Positions 51,101 to 62,800 of a stretch of DNA of 64,000 nt are shown here, piece by piece. The notes beneath the pieces were generated by a model. That model did not search any database. It had not been told where the DNA came from and worked only from the letters and a program-made list of their open reading frames with translations. The stretch is from the NCBI RefSeq assembly GCF_030936135.1, contig NC_082595.1, forward strand, positions 14,174,430-14,238,429, read 5' to 3'. This stretch comes from Gavia stellata (taxonomy: Eukaryota; Chordata; Aves; Gaviiformes; Gaviidae). The stretch's first letter is position 1; the number at the start of each line of letters is the position of its first letter. Both the position numbers and the translations under genes were made by a program.

Positions 51101-54100
51101 TTAAGAGAAATTTACGGAGAAGAAAAGAAAGTTCCTCTTCTGTTTGGCTTTAAAATATGTCTCTGCTTTCTTACTTTTTATTTTTCCTTTAATTTTCTAG
51201 TGGTACTGGTTTAATCTTCTCCAGAGTGAGGTTGGCTAATGGAGAAGATGGCCTTTACCCCATGCGGTTAGTTGAGTCTAAGCTCATCTAGGGGGATAAG
51301 AAGTAGACACATGACCTGTTAAACTGAAGTAAAAAGTACCCATACTTTGGAGGTAAAAACCCCATGCTGTGTCTCCACTAGACTCTTACATCAGGTTAGC
51401 TCAGTGATTCAGTGAAGATGCTCTATCTCAAAGGCAAGGCATATTTGCCAAAGAAGTTTTAACTTCATTCCTACAAAAGAGGTTTTTCTTCCCCAGTGCC
51501 ATGGGAATTTTTTTCCTAGCACATATCTTTAATGTAATTGAAGTTGTACCTTAGAGATTCTCCCGGTAAGAAAAGGAAAAGCTTGTGATGGAATAACATA
51601 TTGAATTATAGATATAGCACCTTTGTAAGGTAACATAGACTGAGCACAAACCCCTTTCAGCAAACTAGTCAAACTATTTTTAAAAGCTGTTTATCATCTA
51701 CTTCATCAAATGCCTTAGTAAAATGGATTAAACTGCTGATGGGTTTCACATTGTCAACGACAATCAGTATGTCACTTAAATAGAGCAATACGTGGTTTAC
51801 AGATGGATGAGCTTTTTTTTTAAATGTATATATTAAGAAACAAGTGTGGAGTTAGTCTTTCAACAGGGAGACTAGAAATAAATGACATCTAATCATAATA
51901 AGAGAGCTCTGTGTGTTTACATAGAGTATCATACAGCAAAAAGGAAAAATTCATTTACTATTTAATTCCAAAGCAGGTTTTGTTTTCATTGTTTTACTTT
52001 TCGTAGCTCTGAGTATGAGCCAGCTTTTCTTAATTATTTAAATTACTTTGTCTTATTTAAGTCATAATAATTTTTATTTCAATCATGATTAAGATTCTTA
52101 TTGTCTGTAAAATCATTCAGCACCTTAGTCATACAGCTGTTCTAGCCGCTGTTTCCGAATTCACAATTCCCTCCACAGAGCGAGCTCTTGCCAAGCAGGT
52201 AGTTGCCTGCCCTGCAGCATATCACCTTTCACTTAAGTTTCAAAAGTGAAAGAGAGGCAGCAAGAGGACAAAGAGATCTTGCTTCTTGAGCTCATGGAGC
52301 TATCCTCAATGCCCAACTACCCAATTCTGCTGAGAAATGACAAACGTTAAAGCCACATAGTCCATTCCAGAGGAGAGAGATTTCCTGAACATGAGCTTGT
52401 AGTCAGGTGTCAGTATTTTCTTTCCAGACCATTCTGTCTCTGCGGCTTTGGAAAAACTTCAGCAAGCGTTGGGGAAAAGATGTTAGGGAACCAAAACTTC
52501 TATCTTCTGTCTGTGACTAAATCAACTTTTTCAAAATAATCCCCTCAAAATTAATTTAATTTTCAATTTTGATTTATTTTTTTTTTAGCTGGTGGAAAGA
52601 CATCTTTGCTTGACGTGATAACTTGCCGGGACCATGGCGGCAAAATCACGTCTGGTCAAATCATGATCAATAACAAACCCAGCACTCCCCAGCTCGTTAA
52701 GAAATGCATCGCACACGTGCGGCAGGATGACCGACTGCTCCCCCACCTGACTGTCAGAGAAACACTATTGTTCGTTGCCAAACTGCGCCTTCCAAAGTTT
52801 TTTTCAGACTCACAAAGGAAAAAAAGGGTAATTAAGCTGTTGGAAAAAAATAAAGTTGTCAAAAATGTGTCTGACAGGAATTATCCAAGAGATCCTGTGT
52901 GTTTGGAGTCAGAACAGCTAATCTGGCATTTTTTTATGTAGATTATGAATTATAAACCTTTTTCTTCTTCCAAGATAGAAACCAGCAATTGTTCCAAAGC
53001 TCAAAAAATGACAATCTAGAGAAAGCATTAGAGAGGCTGAAAGAAGAACTAAATTGCTGATTGCTGAGCCTTTTTAAATGTTACCTCTAAAAATCAAGAC
53101 TTATTTTCAAGTGTCTCTTTATCAGATAGCACTGAGATATCCAGATGAATTTTAACCACATTAATAATATTTTCAGCTTTATCTCTGCATGACTGTGCAA
53201 ATAAACTCCTGCTTTATCTGTGTTACCCTTTGGATCCTGCCAGGTAGAAGACGTTATAGCAGAACTACGCTTGCGTCAGTGTGCAAACACCAGGGTAGGG
53301 AATGAGTACCTCCGCGGTGTTTCGGGAGGCGAGAGGCGGAGGGTGAGCATCGGTGTGCAGCTGCTCTGGAACCCGGGTGAGCAAAACCCTGACACCTTCC
53401 TTGTGCCCACCAGAGACCACTGGGGGAAATGAGGCAGTAAATGAAGATAGGAGCTTTCAGGGAAGAGCCATACACACAGTTGCTCCTGGGGCAGCTTGAG
53501 GAGTTCATACTCAGGACACTTAACAGGTCTTGCACCACCCTCTGCTAGAGGTTACCTCTCCATAGCAAAAGTTGGGCACAGTGACTGGTTGCTGGTCCAT
53601 TTGCTTAATTGAACTCAGTGCTGATCACAGATAAAAATGTAATATTACAGTAATAATTCTATAAATGGAGTGGTTCAGGAGCCAGCCCACTTCTGCTTCT
53701 GTCACCTTTGCCAATGCAGCAGCCATGACACAGCCAGGCAGAGCCCCCCAGGAGCCTTCACCCACTGCTCTTTAAAAGCACCACCACACAGACTACTGAA
53801 AGTAGCCTGAAGTGACCCTCATAGCAGTGCTCTGGTTTGTGCATATCAGTATGAGGTTTGGTTTTTATCTGACCACATGCCACAAGTTACTTTGGAAGGC
53901 TGCTGGCCTATTATAACATCAGGATTGTTTTCCTTTCTTCCAACCCAGCCCATTTACATGTGCAATGTTAACAGGGAAGGTCATTTTCTTGGCTGCATAG
54001 TCAGTCATTGTGGTCTTGCGCAACTCACTGACGTGGCTGGCTCATGCTGCAGGTGAACTAGAAATTTCCACCATCTTTAGTAGAAGCAAAACATGAGGCT

Positions 54101-57100
54101 AAATCTGCACTTGATCTTGCAGGATTGAATACCCTATCTGCTCTTATATATCTATATATCAAAAGCACTAATAATCTTGGCTGAGCCTCTTGTTGAGCAA
54201 CATTTCCCATCAGCTCTTCCACTGGGAAATGGATCTGAAAATTTTTTGCTTGTATCAAGTTATATTTTTGTAATTATGGAGAAAGCAGAAGTCTTTTTTT
54301 GTAAGAAGTGAGGCTCAGGAATAGATGTGCTGGTACTGAAGTAAAAAAGTAATTCTAGGTAGTAATTCCAGTAGTTCTAGGAAAAATAAGTAAAGCTTTC
54401 TTTACATTTCAAACATGCGTTATACCCCTCAGCACAGAAACCATGTCTGTGTACAGACGTTGCCTTGCTCTGATTGATGTCATTAAGTTCTATAACAACA
54501 CAAACACTGCAAACTCTTTTCAAGTTTGTAACAACCAACTGCAAAACAAACAAAAAATTCCAAACATATGCATATCTCTTCATATATATATGTGAATAGG
54601 TGCAAAACAGAGCACAGGTTGGGATGAGGAGCTATCTAAATTAACACGGGAGTATTTACACACTAATAATGCAAGAGGTTTAAATATCGAGCATTTAGGT
54701 TAAAACATTTCAGTAGGCGGGATACAAAACTAATACTGTTGTATTAATTAATATTAATGTACCTGATGTTTGTACAGGCAAAGTGCAAAAACTGCAGAGA
54801 AGAATGTAAATTTAATAAGGAACCTAAATCTGCATCCCAACAAAAAATAATTTAAAAAAAAATCAGTGGGACCAAGATAAGATTTAAAACAATTACTCTT
54901 GGTCATCATGTTCAGTAAGATAGTGCAAGAAATTGCCATTGTTGAATATTATGTGATGCTGGTATGAAATATACTTTGGACTTTAAAAAGCAGGAATACG
55001 TCTGTGCGATTTCATGCACTAGCACCATTTCACTTAGAACATATTTTCCAAATCAAACATGCTGCTTTCCACAGCTAAACTTATTGTCTTTGGCAGGAAT
55101 ACTCATACTTGATGAACCCACATCTGGACTGGACAGTTTTACTGCACATAACCTTGTGATAACATTATCCAGACTGGCCAGAGGAAACAGATTAGTTCTT
55201 CTTTCACTTCATCAGCCCCGGTCAGATATCTTCCAACTGTTTGATTTAGTCCTTCTGATGACTTCTGGAGTCACTGTCTATTCTGGAACAGCTAGAGACA
55301 TGGTCCCATATTTCACAGAACTAGGCTATCCCTGCCCAAGGTACAGCAATCCTGCAGATTTCTATGGTTAGTATCAAGCATTGCCATAAAAAAAGGTTAC
55401 TGGAAATCATTTGCTTTCATAAGTGTATCAGCTAACATTGATTTTTATTGACCATAACTGTCTTAGAAATGCCTTATAACTGACTCGAATCAGTACTATA
55501 GCAAGTTCAGGTTTTAATAAGATCCTTATTTTGTCAGTACAGGAAATGGAACAAAAACAAGAGGTATGGACAAAATCAATTTTAAATAATCCTCCTAACT
55601 CTGCCAAGTGTAGCAACTCTTGCACATGTTTAGCACACTTATTCCCATGTTTTAGCTGGTTGAAGCTTTTGCCCTCACTGAGAAAGACATGGTTGAACTG
55701 ATCAATTGCTTTCTGTAGCCAGTTCTCTGACTTCTGAATCAAGAAATGTGGGAAGCTAGTTTCCCAGGGTGAGGAATAATACATACCTGGAACAGTAAAT
55801 GGGAAAGAGGAGTGCTGCCCAGCAGAGCACACTGGAAGGGAGAAAAACCAAACCCAAACCAGCAATCCTTTTATTCCTTTTCTCGAATAAAGTTAACTAC
55901 ATGGTTCTAAATCCATTCCTCACTTTTTTTTTTGCAGCATGCAAAAGGGAATCTGGCCCCCTTAATCTACTGGCAGTAGTCTCTTGCCACAGAGATTGGT
56001 TCAGTTTCAGCCCTTCGGTCTTTGTACTCAAGTTGGCTAGGAAACCTTGTGCAGACACCAGCCTCAGTGCTCTGGAGTAACCTCTTTGGCTATGCCTATG
56101 TGGCAGGCGGTGTCAGCTCGCATCAGCTGTGCAGAGATAAACAGAAGTTAACCTCAATGTCAAGCCCTGCAAAAAGACCTTTGCTACCACCATGGTTCAG
56201 AGCAGTCCTCAGCCAAGCACAGCCTTGAGGAAGGCTTGCAGCACCCCCGTATGGGAATGGAGAACATGAGGCAGTCCTGGGGAAACTTGTAGCTACAGCC
56301 TATGGTTACAAAGACAAACCCCTATGATACGGAGGCAGGAAGGGATGAGAAAGGGAGGTGGAAGATCATTTAGCGGTATGCACAGAGTCAGCACCCATAG
56401 GAAAAGAAGAGAAATATGGGCAGCAGGAAGGTGGAAATGGGACAGGATGGTAGAGGATGCCACAGCATGAAGGAGCACCTGACGGAAACGCATATATGTT
56501 GGCTGTGTGTCTGATAGAGAAACAGGACACCCTGGGAGAAGGGAAGAGGTAGGGCAGACTGCAACTCATTTCTGATGGAGTCCTGCTGAAGAGTGGCTGA
56601 ACAGAGATAATCAGCCCAATGTCAGGAGTTAGAAAATGTGCAGCGATAATTCTCTCAGAAAGCATCTGCAAAATGTCAGGTATTGTCACTCTACATTAAA
56701 GGTCAGCATTGGAAAATACTATTGAAAGTTCAGATAAAAAAATCATTTTGTTAAGTAAAAAACATAATGCTAAGTCAACTATTGTTGCTGCTACTACGTT
56801 ATCCTTGGATAATATTCTTCTTGGGCTTTCACAGTATCAGGTGAAGTATATGGCACCTCTGTAAGTTACAAAAAAAGGTAACTATCATTTTGTAGATGGA
56901 GAAAAAAAAAACCACGTGATTTAAGTCAAAGTCACATAACAGATTGTAAATGCCTACATTCCAGGAAGGAAATTTAGACTGTTTCTTCTCAGCACCCCTC
57001 TCAAGTCACTATTAAATTTAGAAAAATCTGAAATAGTAGTTTTCAATATTATACTACAGTTATGGAATCTCTCAGTGATTCACTGAATGACTAGATAAGC

Positions 57101-60100
57101 AATATGTCCCAAGACAAAATACATATTAACAATCTGTTCTTCTCTAATTACCTAAAGTAACTGATAAAGTTTTAACCATTGTAGCTTAATGCATGCACAC
57201 AGTTTGTACTGTCTGTTCACAACAAAATCTCTGATTCTAAATACATCATAAAGTTATCACATCTGTAGCATATGGATTCATGTCAAATAATGTCTTGCAG
57301 TTGATTTGACCAGTATCGATAAACAGACTGCAGAAAAGGAGATGGAAAGCCGAAAAAGAGCCAATACTCTTGCCAATTTATTCCTTGAAAAAGTCAAAGA
57401 TTTTGACGATTTCTTATGGAAAGTTACTGAAGGAGATAATGTTGCAAACACATTCAGCAAGCAAAGGTAAAGAAAAGAGTGTCATACAGCAGATCTGGAA
57501 TAACAGCTACAGCCTATGATAATTGCAATAGTTTTTTTCTGTTTTCTTTTCTGCAGGTCCCATTTAAATTCAGAAGAGGCTATCAACATGCCTCACCATT
57601 CAAGTGATCAGTTACCAGGAGTCTTAAAGCAGTTCACTATATTATTAAGGTAACCTTATCTCCAGCATAAACAGTTATGTATCATGCCCATTTGTATTTT
57701 AAAGCATAAGAAAGAAGCACAAAATGAGAACTGAGAGCATGCTGAAAGTGCAGAGCTAGTGCTAGGCCTGAGCAAGCTGTACAGCAGAGGTGTTGCTATA
57801 CAGGCTCACACCAGGCCCCTGAGCAGGACAGCAGCCAGATGTACGGCCCCACCTTTCTGCCCTCCTCACGCTGGAAGCCAGCTGCTTTAAGCAGCAGCGG
57901 CCTCCAGGCTCAGGAACGTGCGTCCCAGTTTTGGGTACTGCCATCTTGATACCCGTGCCTCAGCAAGCCCAGGCAGCCGTGTGGTAGGCTTTGGCATTGT
58001 CATACTCACACCTCTGCCACAGATTTGAAGCCAGGAGGTTTCACTGATTATAGTCAGCATAGATGAGTATTATAGTTGGGTCTCATGCTTATCTACTCAA
58101 GAGAAACACGATCCACTGGTTTAACACATGTAGAACATCACTACCAGCATCAGCTGTTGTTAGCTTACACTGCAGGTCCTTAACAGAGAGGCTTCTATAA
58201 CTGAAGTAACTGCTTCCACGTGTCTGCAATCAGACCGTCCCACCCCCATTGCTTTCCTTCAAGCTTTCAGCATTTCAGATCTGAAATACTAGGTGGCTAC
58301 AGACACTCGATAGCTTTGATTAGGTAAAATCCTTTCCAGAAACCAACAGCCCAACTCCTGTCCTACTCAAAGTCAGCAAGTTCCACGAATTGATTTTAAC
58401 AGAGCATTTGGGGCAACGTATCTGAATATAACCGGCATTAGTAAGTACTATACCTTATGGTCAATGTTGCTGTTTTCCTAGTCGTCAAGTCTCCAATGAC
58501 TTCAGAGATCTTTCAACATTACTAATCCACGGATTTGAGGCCCTTCTCATGTCATTATTAATTGGATTTTTGTACTATGGCCATGAGAAAACCAGACTTT
58601 CTATTCGTGACACAACAGCACTGTTGTACCTGATAGGTACACTAATCCCATTCACAGTGATTTTGGATGTTATTGCCAAATGTAAGTGTCAGTTTTCTTG
58701 TAAATGTTATAAGCAATCAAAATCAGAAAATTCTTCAATCAATGAAAAAATTACACTTACTAATGCAACCCTAGGATGAAACCAACATGTTTGTTCCTAC
58801 CCTGCAGGTCATTCAGAAAGAGCTATGCTTTATCATGACTTGGAAGATGGAATGTACTCTGTTAGCCCATACTTCTTTGCTAAGGTAATTGGTTTTGTTG
58901 CCAGGAAATACAAACAGCTGGCTTTAACATTAAAAAACACTAACAAACCAAAGCCTTGTTGTATAAATGATCACACACATATCAGACTCTGTTCTTTTGT
59001 GTCTGCCAGCTAAGGCTATCGTTCTTGCTTCCTTGGCGTTAATGGATTAAACCTCACACTACTTTAGATGTGTTGCCATAAGTCATGGCTGAGATCCCAC
59101 CACAGAAAAGCCAAAGAACAATCTTGCACTGGGTTGTTTGGCCGGAATTTGAGAAATCTCAAACTCAAATTTGAGGGTTTAGACAGTTTTACGTACCTGC
59201 ATATTTCATTTGCCGAAGCATCTTTGAAAGTTTGATTACATGTCTTGATCTGTAAAACAAAATATTCATATTAAATGCTAAAGCAAAGGTAAAACAGAAA
59301 TGACAAAATGCTAACTGTGATATTTTCAGTAGTTGTTTGGGCCTGTACTGGTCAGAGACAAACAATTGTATTAAGTGCATAAAGAGCTAGAGTTTCTGGA
59401 AATAAATCAGAACTTTTAAAAAATTACATTCTCTTTTTCACAAGGGTTTAGAATAATCCCTTCTTTGTGATGTTGCCACTGTTAGATGAGTTCTGCCTGC
59501 CATGGCATCTGTAATTTAGGTTTCCATTTCTGCACAAGATTTTAAATGCTTATTAGTGGTTGCCAGAGAAAAATATTCTTTGCATTATGTCACAAAGATT
59601 GCATCGATTTCTCTATGAATAATGTGCAATTTGTTACAACCTTAGTATTAGAGGATAGTAGCAACCCTCTTTGGAAGAAATACTCATAATATTCTCTATG
59701 CATATCTTCAGATACTTGAGAAAATCCTAAGCATGTTTTTGTTTTACAATGAGTTGAGTAGTTACTAACTGGACTGCCTTTGGGACAAAGTGGGGAAGTG
59801 ACCAACAGCCAAATTTGTCTCAGATTTGATCTCACACTAAGTTCAACTAAACTTGGACAAAACATGCAGTTGCAGTGAGTCAGTAACACTATTACTGTTC
59901 AAGCGCACCAGTTCTCAGGGAAAGTGTCTTAAGTTCTTAGAAGCTGCCAAAACTGTTACAAAACGAGACATCTAATCTGTAACAAGAAACCTCTCAATTT
60001 AACCATTAGTTATAGGAATTGTCAAAACTGGAAAAAAATTAGCGAGGATTTAAATTTTGGTTGTGGATTGGTTTTGCATGTCGCTGACAACACCCAACAG

Positions 60101-61824
60101 GGAGGTGATTGCATTCTAAGGGAATATTTGCTGTAGTTTTTATAAACAGTCTATAAGTACATTGAGGTACATCTCAGAAGCTTTTGTGATTATCATTCAA
60201 CTTTTCTCTTTTTTTTTTCTCTTCTCTTACTGAACAGATTTTGGGGGAGCTCCCAGAGCACTGCGCTTTTGTTGTAATTTATGGGGTTCCCATCTACTGG
60301 TTGGCAAACCTCATTCCTGAACCAGAACATTTCCTGCTGAACTTCCTCTTGGTGTGGCTGACTGTATACAGTGCCCGTGCGATGGCACTTTGGGTGGCAG
60401 CGCTGCTGCCGACGCTACAGCTCTCAGCCTTCTTCGGCAACGTTCTTTTCACATCGTTCTACCTGAGCGGTGGTTTTGTGATAAGCCTGGAACACCTCTG
60501 GACAGGTAAGGCAAAGCTCCCACCACCCCTCCAAACTGAAACATCGATGGCTTTCATCAGCAACTGGTTGTTGTGAGGCTGAGTGTGTTCTGTGCAGGAA
60601 AACTCAGCTTTATTCCTACCTTTGCAATTTTCATCTTGGGTGGTGATGGAGGAGTCAGATCATTCATTTTACATCAGTTTCTCCATCTGAAACTGAGGTA
60701 ACAATAGGTTTGCTCAAAAGAGCAGTAGTGAAAGGCTCTGTTCTTACATGGTTGCTAATTTTTTCAGTAAAAATAATTATATCCAGTAGATGAAGATTGA
60801 GCTCCAGTGAGACTTAGTTGACAGTGGGAGTTTGATGGATATGGATATTAGCTCTCTCCTAATTTTCCATCTCTATGTAATAATATAAAGTATATCTGCC
60901 ATTTTGTCCAATAATAAACTGTTACATGTTCACAGCCTCTTGTCAAGAAATTAGAAAAACCTGCTGTATTTGGCAGCAACACAGCAATTTTTGAGGTATC
61001 AAGTTTTGTGTGTATGTGTATCAATTTCTTTCTTTCTGCCATTTTTTTTCCAGTTCCATTTTGGGTTTCTAAAATCTCTTTTCTCAGATGGAGCTTTCAA
61101 GGCATGATGCAAGTTCAGTTCACTGACCTCATGTATGAAATGACAATTGGAAATACTACATTTCAAATACCAGGGAAACTTGTAAGTCTCTAATAAAAAT
61201 TATTACAAACATTTGACAACTAATTAGAATGCTACTTATATGCCCATCATATTTAAGTAGATGTTGTACGCCTCAAAGTTGGCAAGCACTAAATCAGTAT
61301 GTGAAGTCGCGTTACACTTAGTATATTTTAAATTTGTTCCTAAGGATATCCCCTACAGCAGTCACTCCTTTTATGCCTTTCTTTTTAGTGGAAGAGAAAA
61401 AAAGAAAAAAAAAGACAATAATAAAGGGCAACTATATTCTACACAAGCCCCAACTATGTGCTTGCTGAAACTGTTCAGAAGCTGAGCTGTATTCCTCCGA
61501 AATACCGCAGCCCCTAGACATAGCGTAACTGTGACCAGCTATCGAACCACTCTGGGAGTCACATCCAGCTGGAAACCAAGGGAAAACGCGGCAGGGGCTA
61601 GGGAAGCTCACACGTAAAACACGCTTCACAGATCCAGCATGAAGATTTTATGTCCACTCCTAATCTTGCATTATCCGTGGTTACAGGTCACTCAGGCTCT
61701 GGACCTGGACTCCCATCCTCTCTACGTGAGCTATCTCGTCCTGGCCGGTATCGCTTGCAGTTTCCTGCTTTTATACTACTTATCTCTGAGGTTCATCAAG
61801 CAGAAATCAAACCAAGACTGGTAA
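48184..61824 (+). CDS. ABCG8: ATP-binding cassette sterol half-transporter ABCG8 (sterolin-2; complete, 13 exons)
   Basis: Coding exons: 48184-48234, 49643-49747, 50469-50625, 52589-52827, 53244-53376, 55097-55366, 57301-57466, 57557-57649, 58482-58681, 58808-58884, 60238-60505, 61054-61181, 61687-61824. All junctions are GT-AG, phases join, and the sum is 2025 nt, or 674 aa; human has 673. The product is the obligate partner of ABCG5 in sterol export. Motifs are Walker A GSTAGGKTS 102-110, Q-loop HVRQ, signature VSGGE 210-214, Walker B ILILDE 230-235, H-loop His267, six membrane spans, sequon N620 TT, and the conserved C-terminal end [11 protein letters not shown]. The Walker A has a normal lysine, unlike the GSSGCGRAS I recall for mammals. 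Exon 1 is the least certain part because it is short and diverged; its ATG and phase-0 donor fit the family. Confidence 0.98.
48678..48695 (+). repeat. Uninterrupted run of 18 G in ABCG8 intron 1
   Basis: A single homopolymer G tract 444 bp downstream of exon 1. Such a run can fold into a G-quadruplex on the coding strand and is prone to length variation and sequencing error. It also explains the proline-only run seen on the opposite strand. Confidence 0.9.
52589..52827 (+). other. ABCG8: ABCG8 exon 4: second half of Walker A and Q-loop
   Basis: This 239 nt exon encodes residues 105-184. It opens inside the Walker A (A-G-G-K-T-S after G-S-T in exon 3), so intron 3 splits the P-loop exactly as intron 2 does in ABCG5. 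The Q-loop glutamine is in AHVRQDD. It corresponds to ABCG5 exons 3 and 4 together (236 nt). Confidence 0.95.
53244..53376 (+). other. ABCG8: ABCG8 exon 5: ABC signature
   Basis: This 133 nt exon encodes residues 185-229, including [20 protein letters not shown]. The canonical signature SGGE (211-214) completes the ATP site that uses ABCG5 Walker A, the site needed for transport in mammals. The exon runs from phase 0 to phase 1, as in ABCG5. Confidence 0.95.
55097..55366 (+). other. ABCG8: ABCG8 exon 6: Walker B, D-loop and H-loop
   Basis: This 270 nt exon encodes residues 229-319, with Walker B glutamate 235, D-loop SGLDS and switch histidine 267 all intact. Its length equals ABCG5 exons 6 and 7 combined (140 + 130), so ABCG5 has one extra intron here, or ABCG8 has lost one. 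Confidence 0.95.
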
Positions 61825-62800
61825 CAGCAAACCCTGCAGAGGAGGCAGCAGGTTACAGCGTCCTTTGCAAGAAAACAGGCAAAGCGCACGAGCTTATTTT
61901 CGGTCGCCTCCGCAGCCGCGCAGGGGAGAGCAGGTACGGGCGGGGATGGCGGGTGACGCCGGCCCGGGTGGCCACAGGATGGCAGCAGCACACCGGCAGT
62001 GGGAAGGCGGGCTGCGCGCCTCCGCGGGACCTGCGACGAACTGGGGCCCCAGCCTGCCGTTGGGGTTTTGTTGTTGTTTGACAGACGGTTTTTACAGGTG
62101 ACGACGCTTATGAGCTCTCCACACCTTGAAATATTCTGAGCTATGGGCCCCTGATCTAAAAGGACCCATCCCACTTTGTAATAGCTGATGATTTAGTCCG
62201 TAACGTTTGAACATACAGTGATCACGTACCTAATTCGAAGAGCTGAGAGAAGAGGGATCAGCACACGCAAAACACTACTTCCTGTAGCATATATAACATT
62301 CAGCACTCGTAAAAACAGTGAAGAGGAAAGCAACACAGAAGATTTCACTGATGCTTCAGGAGAACATGCAAGGACAGAAAACACAATGGTTAACGATTCT
62401 GTGTTGTTTCTACTTGCTTATGTGTTTTAAGGCTTTGCCTTTGTGTTCCAGTTAGATGCTGTTGATGTCCAAAATTGGTATTTTCTCACTGTACAGACAA
62501 TTTCTTGTAACGGATAATTTTATCTCACCTTCTTGGATTTATTTCTACAGTGTAAATACATACCAATTGATTGTTATTAATAACATCTTTCTCCATGGCA
62601 ATACAAGTCACAGCAATTTGCCAAGTTTGGTTCCTAAGGTTCTCGGGTAGAAAATACCAAACCTGCCCCTCCAGTAAATAATAATCTAATGGTGCAATCT
62701 ATGAAATGCTTGTAATTGTGCATCTAGTTATGCTCAGCCGTAAGACACAAATGGTCAGAAAATGAATAACAGTAAATAAATGGCTGTAATTCACACACAG
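61825..62800 (+). other. ABCG8: Probable ABCG8 3' UTR
   Basis: Noncoding sequence after the TAA stop. A GC-rich patch lies at about 61890-62070. The first strong polyadenylation hexamer is AATAAA at 62775-62780. The cleavage position is inferred. Confidence 0.5.

Noticed and set aside
52828-52941. Continuation of the ABCG8 exon 4 frame past 52827
   Set aside because: The frame stays open by chance into intron 4. The GT donor at 52828 and the join to exon 5 (RKKR | VEDVIAEL) restore the family sequence.
61650-62081. 143-codon plus-strand ORF overlapping the ABCG8 last exon
   Set aside because: It runs in another frame over ABCG8 exon 13 and then through the GC-rich patch. The ABCG8 frame ([13 protein letters not shown]...QDW) fits the family exactly, so this is a shadow.
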